14,327 bases of DNA, from contig DCVX01000005.1 of NCBI GenBank assembly GCA_002328805.1, positions 1 through 14,327 on the forward strand, given 5' to 3'. Below, piece by piece: positions 7,848 to 14,327 of the stretch. Under the pieces are notes generated by a model, which had not been told where the DNA came from, did not search any database, and was given only the letters and a program-made list of their open reading frames with translations. Positions within the stretch are counted from its first letter, which is position 1. The number at the start of each line of letters is the position of its first letter. The position numbers and the translations under genes are program-made. The stretch is from Candidatus Dojkabacteria bacterium UBA2177 (lineage in GTDB: Bacteria > Patescibacteriota > Dojkabacteria > SC72).

Positions 7848-9707
7848 ATGAAAGTAGCTACTGTTCCAACTAAAAGAAGAAAAGATCTAATCATAATAGC
7901 AATCCTATTAGTAGGCCTCCCTATACTAGTTTTTGCTTCTTACGAGGCTTACCAATTTTTTGCAAGAGCCTCTGTTGAAGCCAAACCTCAAAATGTTGTC
8001 CTGAGCAATCTAACAACTAGCTCTGTTACAGTGAGTTGGACAACGGAAGTTAGTGCAACAGGTTCTGTAATACCCATGTCAAATGGTCTGGAGATGAGTC
8101 CCGTTATAGATAAAAGAGGGACAGGCAAAACAAAGACTCACTATGTGGAATTAGAGAGTTTAGAACCAAATACCTCCTATAATTTCCTTATAGTATCAAA
8201 TAGTGAAAAGTATGACAGTGCTGATGGACAGAGCTTTAGATTTAAAACAGCCCCTATCACAGCTCAAGCTCCAACCCCTAACCCTATACATGGGACTGTA
8301 TCAGGAGCTAGTGGGGAAGATATCGTCGTCTATGCAATGTTAAAAGACAAGTCTGCTTACCCAGTGTCTGCAATAATGCCAAGGGGAGGAAACTGGATAA
8401 TGGATCTCTCTGCCCTAAGAACAGTACGTGACTCTTCATTAGTATCAGTAGCGCCAAGCACAAACTTTGTTATTGTTGCAGTATCTGGGCTACAGGAAGG
8501 TGCTGTTCTTGAGGGGACATTCTCTGAACTTTTTGACAGTAACGGTAAATTAAAAGATGTTAACTCTCTTAACATAGGAGAGAATACCTCTTTGTATTTA
8601 CCATTCCCTAAAGAATCTTTCTTAGGATCTGCTCCTGAACAACCGATAGAAAAAGCAGAGGTAGGTGTAGATGTAGACGTAGATGTAGATGTAGTGTCTC
8701 CTAAACAGGAGAGTGGTCTTTTAGAGGAGGAAGATTTTGAAAGAGATTACCAGTTAGCCCGAGATGTCATATGGACAGACATTCTTTCCTCTGGTAGCAC
8801 AGTAAGCTCTCCTACAGGTGCAGATAGTGTAAGAATAGTTAATCTCACAGATACAGGTTTTAGTGTTGTCTGGATCTCCGAAGATAAGGAAGAGGGATAT
8901 ATAAAATATGGGACATCCTCCTCAAGTCTAACTTCTGAAGCAACAGATGAAAGAGATAGTTTTTCTTCCAAAGGGGAGTACTATGTTCATATGGTCTCAA
9001 CCTCAAGACTACTTCCTGAAACAAAATATTTCTTTGAAATAGTATCTGGAAAGGAAACCTATGATAATAACGGAAGCAAATATTCTATAACAACTGCACC
9101 TACACTCTCGTCTCCTCCTCCTTTTGATTCTGCAAGCGGGGACATAGAGGGACTTCCAGATCATGGGGAGGCTGTAATGATTGCTTATGTAGAAGATGGG
9201 GATGGTGCAGGAACAGAGGGTAAAAGTTCAGAGATGGCAACCATTGTGGATGACAATGCTAGGTGGATATTATCTATTGCAGATATTAGAAATAGTGATG
9301 GCACTTCCTACTTTGAATATACCTCTGGTGATGTTTTAAAGTTGGATGTGGTCACAACCTTCCCCACAGATTCCCATGAGGAAGGAATACAGGGAGTGGG
9401 AGAGAGAGATGTGAGAATAGTAGTTAATGAGTCTCAGGTATTTGCTAAAGGAAAAGTTACTCTTTTAGATAATTACGGTATCCTTGGCTATAGCACAGGT
9501 GATCCAATACGTTTTGATAATGTAGAGGATATTGAGGAGCCATATGAAGTATCTGGTGGGACACAGATTCCTAAAACGGGTCTTTTTGATTCAACTTTGG
9601 CATATCTCATAATCCTCCCAGGTCTTATAGTCATAACGGGAATATTTTCGATTCTCAAGATGACAAAGAAAAGCAAAAAAGGTAATATGAAAGATAGTAT
9701 ACAATGA
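7848..9707 (+). CDS. fibronectin-type surface protein with C-terminal IPKTG sorting signal
   Basis: This 619-residue exported protein has a basic N-terminus (TKRRK), a hydrophobic stretch (about 14-31) and a possible signal peptidase site after ARA (39-41). It holds two copies of one module. The first copy is a fibronectin-like domain (about 48-130, VVLSNLTTSSVTVSWTTE) plus a beta-rich domain opening with PTPNPIHGTV (about 143-250). The second is another fibronectin-like domain (about 326-420, VRIVNLTDTGFSVVWISE) plus a second beta-rich domain (about 430-545). A Val-Asp repeat (272-283) lies between them. The C-terminus has IPKTG (574-578), a hydrophobic helix (about 583-603) and a tail with KMTKKSKK, the layout of an LPXTG-type cell-wall sorting signal with Ile in place of Leu. 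A sortase would cut between Thr and Gly and attach the protein to the cell surface. The last four bases overlap the next gene. Confidence 0.88.
   Translation: MKVATVPTKRRKDLIIIAILLVGLPILVFASYEAYQFFARASVEAKPQNVVLSNLTTSSVTVSWTTEVSATGSVIPMSNGLEMSPVIDKRGTGKTKTHYVELESLEPNTSYNFLIVSNSEKYDSADGQSFRFKTAPITAQAPTPNPIHGTVSGASGEDIVVYAMLKDKSAYPVSAIMPRGGNWIMDLSALRTVRDSSLVSVAPSTNFVIVAVSGLQEGAVLEGTFSELFDSNGKLKDVNSLNIGENTSLYLPFPKESFLGSAPEQPIEKAEVGVDVDVDVDVVSPKQESGLLEEEDFERDYQLARDVIWTDILSSGSTVSSPTGADSVRIVNLTDTGFSVVWISEDKEEGYIKYGTSSSSLTSEATDERDSFSSKGEYYVHMVSTSRLLPETKYFFEIVSGKETYDNNGSKYSITTAPTLSSPPPFDSASGDIEGLPDHGEAVMIAYVEDGDGAGTEGKSSEMATIVDDNARWILSIADIRNSDGTSYFEYTSGDVLKLDVVTTFPTDSHEEGIQGVGERDVRIVVNESQVFAKGKVTLLDNYGILGYSTGDPIRFDNVEDIEEPYEVSGGTQIPKTGLFDSTLAYLIILPGLIVITGIFSILKMTKKSKKGNMKDSIQ
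8661..8696 (+). repeat. hexanucleotide GTAGAY repeat encoding Val-Asp
   Basis: Six back-to-back hexamers run from 8661: gtaggt, gtagat, gtagac, gtagat, gtagat, gtagtg. They encode VGVDVDVDVDVV in the linker between the two modules of the surface protein. Because the unit is six bases, slippage would change linker length without breaking the frame. Confidence 0.85.
9567..9656 (+). other. IPKTG cell-wall sorting signal (coding segment)
   Basis: This segment encodes IPKTG (residues 574-578), five residues, a hydrophobic run of about 21, and the start of a lysine-rich tail. The three-part order (motif, membrane helix, positive tail) is what class A and related sortases recognise. Isoleucine at the first place is a conservative change from leucine. 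The tail after the helix is about 16 residues, longer than usual, which lowers certainty a little. No sortase gene is in the window. Confidence 0.7.
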
Positions 9708-11239
9708 GCAGAAAGAAGAGAAGTAACAAGGCAGGGTTAGTTTTAATATCACTGGTGTTAATCGGTTATGTCTTTATTAACGTTGGTGAGAAAGTTACAT
9801 TTGGGAATGAGAGTGTACAGGCTCCTGTGGTAGAAAGTTTACCTGAACCACAACAGGAATGCACTAATTGTGCCGGGGAGGTAGAGGAAAAAATAATACA
9901 GGAGGAACCTCAGGCGATGATAGCTCTAATAGGAGAAGAATATACAGTTGATGTTACTGGAGAAGTTGAAGGCTGGAGTGATGTCTGGGATTTTGTATTG
10001 AACTATCCTACATGTAACGCATATGATCCTGCACAGGGTTTAGAATCTGTTAGTAAATTATGTGGGACTGGGGGAACACCTGTAAATTTGGATGAAAGGA
10101 GCGTAGGAAAGGAGTTTTCCAATGTTATTCGAAGGAATACGCAAGTCGATGCCTCCGCCATAACCAATATTGAACTCACTCATGTTACTTACCCTCTAGC
10201 TTTTTTCTTAGGTCAATTTGTTATGAAGGATAGTAATAGAGAGGCAAGTTTGGAGAGTCCTAATTATCCTTCTAATGGACAGATAATAGATAAAAATTAC
10301 ACTTTGAAGACACACTCTCCAGCAGATTCTGAGGAATATTCAGAATATCTGGAAGAAACTGTTCGAAAGGATTACGAGGTTAGTGCTGATGTTGATGCAG
10401 ATGATACAGACGGACAGGATGGGACTTTCGCAGCAGATTCTATGGAGGAAGGAAAATATGGTGTAGTAAACATGAATGATGCTGAATGTGCTTGTAAAGA
10501 ACCTGAGGTAAGTAACTCGGATTACAATCCAGGTTCTCCGAATAGGCAGGGTTCCATAGGAGGTGGTTGGTTAAGACAACAAGCTCCAGATGGAGACAAT
10601 TATGAAATTCCTAATTTGGATCAGTGTTTAGCCCGAGGAGAAGACTATCAGATGATGGCTTTTGGAAATGTGTCAGCCTGTTTTGACTTGAGAGGTACAG
10701 TAGCAGGAAAGATAGGAGGGACTTTTTCTAAGGTTTTTGACCGAGGGGAGTGGGAAAATTGTAACGATGCAAAGACAGTTTGTGTCCCAGATGATCAGGG
10801 TGGAGAGGTTTGTACTATTGAGCAACCATCGGAGAATTGTACTGGAAGTATGCAGCTAGGTGTAAAGATGACCCCTATTTTTGGGGATCCCTATATTTGT
10901 GAAGATGAACTGTGTGCAAATGCTTATCTCACAAATTCTTATAAAGCTGGACTTAGTCCTAGTGAAACTGATTCCAAAGTAATAGAAGGAGGAAGCTCAG
11001 AGGATAGCCTGATGTTTTTTATTGGAACTCCATGTGTGGCTAATGTTAGTACAGGAAATTCAACGAGAAGTGTTGGAGTAACATGTCTGTGGGATGTATC
11101 TCCTTATCTGTTAGACTACAAATTACAGGCTTCTAATGAAGCTCCTAATGACGATGAATTTCCTTCTAGTTTTGAAGTATACTGGGATTTGGTAACACAG
11201 GCTATGGAGTTATCAGCTGCTTACTATGGTTTAGATTAG
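9704..11239 (+). CDS. cysteine-rich membrane-anchored exported protein, unknown family
   Basis: I do not recognise the family. The 511 residues start with MSRKKRSNK and one hydrophobic helix (about 10-27), giving a signal anchor with the remainder outside the membrane. The ectodomain is acidic, with an Asp-rich stretch near 226-241. It has 16 cysteines, often in close pairs: ECTNC near 52-55, ECACK, then TVCVP, EVCTI and ENCTG in a cluster, and YICEDELC. The even number and the exported location suggest disulfide bonds. There are no clear enzyme motifs. Its ATG overlaps the stop of the sortase-anchored protein gene (ATGA, 9704-9707), so the two are probably translationally coupled and made in fixed ratio. 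The TrbL-like gene follows after 36 bases. A part in the same surface or secretion assembly is likely by context, but is inference. Confidence 0.82.
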   Translation: MSRKKRSNKAGLVLISLVLIGYVFINVGEKVTFGNESVQAPVVESLPEPQQECTNCAGEVEEKIIQEEPQAMIALIGEEYTVDVTGEVEGWSDVWDFVLNYPTCNAYDPAQGLESVSKLCGTGGTPVNLDERSVGKEFSNVIRRNTQVDASAITNIELTHVTYPLAFFLGQFVMKDSNREASLESPNYPSNGQIIDKNYTLKTHSPADSEEYSEYLEETVRKDYEVSADVDADDTDGQDGTFAADSMEEGKYGVVNMNDAECACKEPEVSNSDYNPGSPNRQGSIGGGWLRQQAPDGDNYEIPNLDQCLARGEDYQMMAFGNVSACFDLRGTVAGKIGGTFSKVFDRGEWENCNDAKTVCVPDDQGGEVCTIEQPSENCTGSMQLGVKMTPIFGDPYICEDELCANAYLTNSYKAGLSPSETDSKVIEGGSSEDSLMFFIGTPCVANVSTGNSTRSVGVTCLWDVSPYLLDYKLQASNEAPNDDEFPSSFEVYWDLVTQAMELSAAYYGLD

Positions 11240-11256
11240 GATGATATTAATTAAAA

Positions 11257-11262
11257 TATAAT
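11257..11262 (+). promoter_or_regulatory. possible -10 box before the TrbL-like gene
   Basis: TATAAT lies 13 bases before the ATG at 11276 and would give a leader of about 7 bases. No -35 match is seen at normal spacing and the 36-base gap is almost all A and T, so this may be chance. Confidence 0.25.
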
Positions 11263-11275
11263 TATTAAAAATAAA

Positions 11276-12655
11276 ATGAGAAAGTATCTCTTTCCAGTCT
11301 TAGGAATTTTTCTGGTCGCTCTCTCGACCTTTAGTTTTATTGCGAAACCAACACAGATTTTTGCACAAGAAGATTCAGTACTGGATGAATATATTGAACC
11401 AGTCGATAACACCCATGAAGGTCTTTGGGGTAATATGAAGCGATTTGTTTCTGCTGCCACTGGTGCAGTTGGGGAGAGTATTTCTCAATTGGTTTCGAAA
11501 TTTGTTACTGCCATAGGAGATTTCTTTCTAACTCTCATCTGTCCTCAGTGTACAACATCATATGAGAACATTCAAAAGGCAGCAGAAGATGGTGAAATTC
11601 CTCCTGAGATGGAAGCTGGTGTTGTTGGAATGGTTGAGAATCAAGTCACTGCAATGTTTAATGCTCAGCCAAATATAGATGTTGTAGCACACTTATCTGA
11701 AGAGTGGGTCCCAGGATACAAGGAGAAGCAATCCGTATACGCTTCTGGGTATGATGACCTTATGAATAGTGGAATTGATACTCTTTGGTCTGTCACAAGG
11801 AATATTGCTTATATAGGCTTTGTTGTTGTAATGATAATTATCGGCTTTATGATAATGTTTAGAAGTAAAGTGGGAGGTCAAACTGTTGTAACAATAGGAA
11901 ATGCAATTCCTAAGGTTGTAGTTGGTTTAGTTCTTGTAACATTTAGTTTTGCAATCGCAGGAATTATTCTAGATATCTCCGGAATCCTTATGAGAGTTAT
12001 CTCCGGAGTTCTGCAATCTGATGTCGCGATACATAATATCTGGAAACTTCTTGTAGGAACAACGATTGGTTCTGCACCAGCAGTAGGGCTCGGAGGTGGA
12101 GTTGGACTGGGTATCGGAGGAATCGTTGGATTAATAATCGGCTCTCTTGCCCCAGTAGCCATAGTAGCAATTCTTGTTGCATTAATACTTGTGATAATAA
12201 TTTTATTTGGAGCTATCAAATTGTGGTTTACATTGGTAAAGACATATTTTTCTCTTTTGGTAAATGTCATAATAGCTCCATTGGCTATTATGTTGGGATC
12301 TATACCTGGGAATGATGCTATGACGATGAATATATTTAAATCAATGTTAAGAAATTCTTTAGTTTTTCCATTAGCATTTGCAATAGTAAATCTCCCATAC
12401 TACTTGGTTGAAAAACAGAATAGAATAACTTTTACTTTTCCGCAGACAGTATTTCCAGATGCCGGTTTTGCAGACGAGATAGGACCTCTTATGATTGCTG
12501 TTGCAAAGATTATAGCAATCTTTGTTGCTGCCCAAACTCCTGCATTTGTTAAAGCGATTATTCCGCCTACTGCTTCTAAGGGAGGAGCTGACGTTGCTGG
12601 TGCCATAAAGCAAGGATTAAGTGGTGTCCCATTAGTTGGAGGTATGTTTAAATAA
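11276..12655 (+). CDS. TrbL/VirB6-like polytopic membrane protein
   Basis: Probable inner-membrane channel or scaffold protein of a type IV secretion or conjugation-like apparatus. The 459 residues begin with a clear signal peptide (MRK, hydrophobic core, cleavage expected after IFA at 28-30). An extracytoplasmic N-terminal part (about 31-170) follows; it contains LICPQC with a CxxC pair (Cys89, Cys92). A bundle of about six or seven membrane helices then starts near 176. The segment from about 191 (MIMFRSKVGG, then VVTIGNAIPKVVVGLVLVTF) to about 238 resembles the conserved core of TrbL/VirB6-like proteins as I know them in CPR genomes. A very glycine-rich stretch near 265-290 precedes long helices at about 293-318 and 325-345. 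Two more helices lie near 361-378 and 401-425. The family call rests on topology and this core. A stand-alone channel of unknown type is the alternative. Confidence 0.72.
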   Translation: MRKYLFPVLGIFLVALSTFSFIAKPTQIFAQEDSVLDEYIEPVDNTHEGLWGNMKRFVSAATGAVGESISQLVSKFVTAIGDFFLTLICPQCTTSYENIQKAAEDGEIPPEMEAGVVGMVENQVTAMFNAQPNIDVVAHLSEEWVPGYKEKQSVYASGYDDLMNSGIDTLWSVTRNIAYIGFVVVMIIIGFMIMFRSKVGGQTVVTIGNAIPKVVVGLVLVTFSFAIAGIILDISGILMRVISGVLQSDVAIHNIWKLLVGTTIGSAPAVGLGGGVGLGIGGIVGLIIGSLAPVAIVAILVALILVIIILFGAIKLWFTLVKTYFSLLVNVIIAPLAIMLGSIPGNDAMTMNIFKSMLRNSLVFPLAFAIVNLPYYLVEKQNRITFTFPQTVFPDAGFADEIGPLMIAVAKIIAIFVAAQTPAFVKAIIPPTASKGGADVAGAIKQGLSGVPLVGGMFK

Positions 12656-12672
12656 TTAATATTTAGAAACTT

Positions 12673-14327
12673 ATGCCTCAAGGGAAGCAAGAACAGTATG
12701 AAGACGCAATAGGGTCAATATTTGACTTTATATTTGCAGAGTCTGAAAAACCTCCTAGTAAGTCTAAACCTCTCAAAGTTACAGGTATTGATGGAACATC
12801 TGAAATAGTAGATGCATTAGCTGCGGCTGTGGAAAATCCCGCAATGTTTGTTAATAACAATACCCTAGAGGCCTTCCAAGATTTTGTTGATATTGATCTT
12901 GCAAAGATTCAGCTTGATGACAGGGGAGGGGCCATAAAGTTCAACCTTAAAAACATAGGTCAAATTGTCAGGGATCCAGGCAAATATGTAGATTCCCAAT
13001 TTAAAAGAGCCGAGGCTATTAGAAAATCTCAGAGAATGGCTAGTACAGGAGAATCTATGAGAGGGGTTGTTGCTGGTAGTTGGGCTACGAAAAAGGGTCT
13101 AGATTATGAAACTAGAACTGCATTAGCGCAAGTTGGGAGGGGAGATGAATTCAGTTCTGACATGAAGGCGAGGGCTGACAAGCTAATGCAAAAACATTTC
13201 TCAAGTGGTTCTTATTCCGTAAAGAAGAGGCATTTGATTGATAAATATGGACCTAAGAAAGGAGAGGAGTTGTTCAACTTCTATCGAAAAGCAGAGAAGG
13301 CATACCATACAGGGACAGAAAAAGATAGGGCAGCAATATTCTCTGGGAAAGCTGGGAATATATCCGACCTGTACTCCTTTCTAGAGGCGGAGAATATCCG
13401 TGAGAAAGCCAGTTTTGAGACAGATCCTCAGAAGAAACAGGATTATCGTTCTGCTTCAAGATTTATTGAAAATATGTCCGCTGTCGGAGAGTTAAGGAAG
13501 GTAATGGACGAATCCAAGAAGAGGATGAAATTCCATCAGGATCAGATAAAAGTTCTTAAGGAACAAGGTGCACCAAAGAGTGATATAGATCAGCACAGGA
13601 AAAGTATCAGGGATTTACGCTCTGACTACAATGCGGCTCAACGTTATGAATTTGCAGGCAAGATGGGAACTTTTGAGGGACATTGGAACACAGCAAAGGA
13701 TCTGTTTGTTGATGGTAACCTACTCCCTAATATAATAAATGGGAATTTCTTTAATGATAATTCTAATAAGATTGGTTGGTTACAACCAGCTAAGCAATTT
13801 GAGAGAACTTTCACTACAAATGTTGGATTAAGTGGGAATAGAAGGGTCGAGGGTAAAGTCAAATTCTTAGATGTCAAGGAAGGAAGTAATAAGTTCGAAC
13901 AAGCGTACTATGATTCTATGGCCCCTTTATATTATCTCTCCCCAGTAACTCTGGTTAAGAGTCTAGGTAATGGAGAGGTTTTTGCGTACAGAGCCAATTT
14001 AATAGAGAAAGCCTTTAAGAAAGAGATGGGAGATGTTCTAAGTAAGAGTATTGCCAGTTTTGATATGAAAGAATTTATGGGAGAGGTTCTTAGTGGAAAT
14101 GGAGAAGCCTATTTAGCGACTTTAAAGGATTCAATAGCCCCAGAGCTTTTAAAGAAGATGGAAAAATTCATAGGACAGCAAGAGAGATGGAATAAACTTG
14201 CATACAATTTCTCTGCAATATCTAGGGCGAGAGATGATATCACAAAAAGGCTTAATGAAATGATTGAGAAAAGATTGGGCGGTGAAATAAATGAGGTCAT
14301 CGGGAAGAGGCTTCTTGAAGTTGGTTT
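12673..14327 (+). CDS. charged cytoplasmic protein of unknown family, partial at the right edge
   Basis: The frame is open from the ATG at 12673 to the window end, 551 codons without a stop, so the gene is cut by the window. The visible part begins MPQGKQEQYEDAIGSIFDFI and has no signal peptide or membrane helix. It is rich in Lys, Glu, Asp and Arg. A probable coiled coil covers about 272-320 (ELRKVMDESKKRMKFHQDQ and on). I see no Walker A motif or other enzyme signature, so it is not visibly a VirB4 or VirD4 ATPase, though later domains are unseen. It starts 17 bases after the TrbL-like gene, without a Shine-Dalgarno, and codon use is like its neighbours. A cytoplasmic partner or a secreted substrate of the membrane apparatus are both possible by position. 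Confidence 0.85.
   Translation, partial: MPQGKQEQYEDAIGSIFDFIFAESEKPPSKSKPLKVTGIDGTSEIVDALAAAVENPAMFVNNNTLEAFQDFVDIDLAKIQLDDRGGAIKFNLKNIGQIVRDPGKYVDSQFKRAEAIRKSQRMASTGESMRGVVAGSWATKKGLDYETRTALAQVGRGDEFSSDMKARADKLMQKHFSSGSYSVKKRHLIDKYGPKKGEELFNFYRKAEKAYHTGTEKDRAAIFSGKAGNISDLYSFLEAENIREKASFETDPQKKQDYRSASRFIENMSAVGELRKVMDESKKRMKFHQDQIKVLKEQGAPKSDIDQHRKSIRDLRSDYNAAQRYEFAGKMGTFEGHWNTAKDLFVDGNLLPNIINGNFFNDNSNKIGWLQPAKQFERTFTTNVGLSGNRRVEGKVKFLDVKEGSNKFEQAYYDSMAPLYYLSPVTLVKSLGNGEVFAYRANLIEKAFKKEMGDVLSKSIASFDMKEFMGEVLSGNGEAYLATLKDSIAPELLKKMEKFIGQQERWNKLAYNFSAISRARDDITKRLNEMIEKRLGGEINEVIGKRLLEVG

Noticed and set aside
7550..7894. Minus-strand open frame of 114 codons
   Set aside because: It lies mostly opposite the small membrane coiled-coil gene and the start of the anchored protein. 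It has no family features and no promoter; a shadow frame.
11878..12270. Minus-strand open frame of 130 codons
   Set aside because: It mirrors the membrane helices of the TrbL-like gene and has low-complexity Thr/Pro/Ile content typical of antisense frames.
1..14327. UGA recoding as in Absconditabacteria or Gracilibacteria
   Set aside because: The conserved proteins read through at normal length with GGN glycine codons and no internal UGA. UGA serves as a real stop at 9705-9707.
1..14327. CRISPR array, transposon or tRNA
   Set aside because: No regularly spaced repeats, transposase motifs, terminal inverted repeats or cloverleaf sequences were seen. The gaps are all under 100 bases.

Overview
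This window looks like a piece of a Patescibacteria/CPR-type genome, which is an inference. The base composition is AT-rich, and arginine is written mostly as AGA or AGG. Almost every gene starts without a Shine-Dalgarno sequence. Standard housekeeping genes lie beside large one-pass membrane proteins with fibronectin-like domains, a sortase-type anchor and a TrbL/VirB6-like membrane protein, a mix typical of these lineages. All reading frames work with the ordinary bacterial code, so the UGA-glycine lineages (Absconditabacteria, Gracilibacteria) are unlikely. Dojkabacteria, Microgenomates or Katanobacteria are possible homes, but I cannot place it by sequence alone.

Region 1 (69-2508, plus strand) is the widely conserved rpsO-pnp pair: ribosomal protein S15, then polynucleotide phosphorylase with both RNase PH domains, KH and S1. 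Region 2 (2553-4303, minus strand) is a two-gene RNA-modification operon. rsmE (16S rRNA m3U methyltransferase) is followed after 2 bases by an NSUN-type m5C methyltransferase; pnp and this operon converge. A 79-base divergent promoter region (4304-4382) separates it from region 3.

Region 3 (4383 to the window end, plus strand) is a tightly packed run of six genes, nearly all membrane or exported and mostly without named families. In order they are: a 1022-residue membrane-anchored protein with a fibronectin-type domain and two C-terminal GWNLVG-type modules; a 104-residue DUF948-like membrane coiled-coil protein; a 619-residue protein with two copies of a fibronectin plus regulatory-like module and a C-terminal IPKTG sorting signal; a 511-residue membrane-anchored protein with 16 cysteines, joined to the previous gene by an ATGA overlap; a 459-residue TrbL/VirB6-like polytopic protein with a signal peptide; and a charged, apparently cytoplasmic protein open at the right edge after 551 codons. 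The likely reading is a cell-surface and secretion locus: adhesin-like or stalk-like ectodomains, a disulfide-rich exported component, and a membrane channel of the type IV secretion/conjugation kind. ATPases such as VirB4 may lie beyond the right edge.

Regulation also stands out. rsmE has a perfect extended -10 (TGATATAAT) five bases before its ATG, and the 619-residue protein has a -35/-10 pair ending at its ATG, so both mRNAs are probably leaderless. No tRNA, rRNA, CRISPR array, insertion sequence or convincing intrinsic terminator was seen. No intergenic gap exceeds 100 bases.
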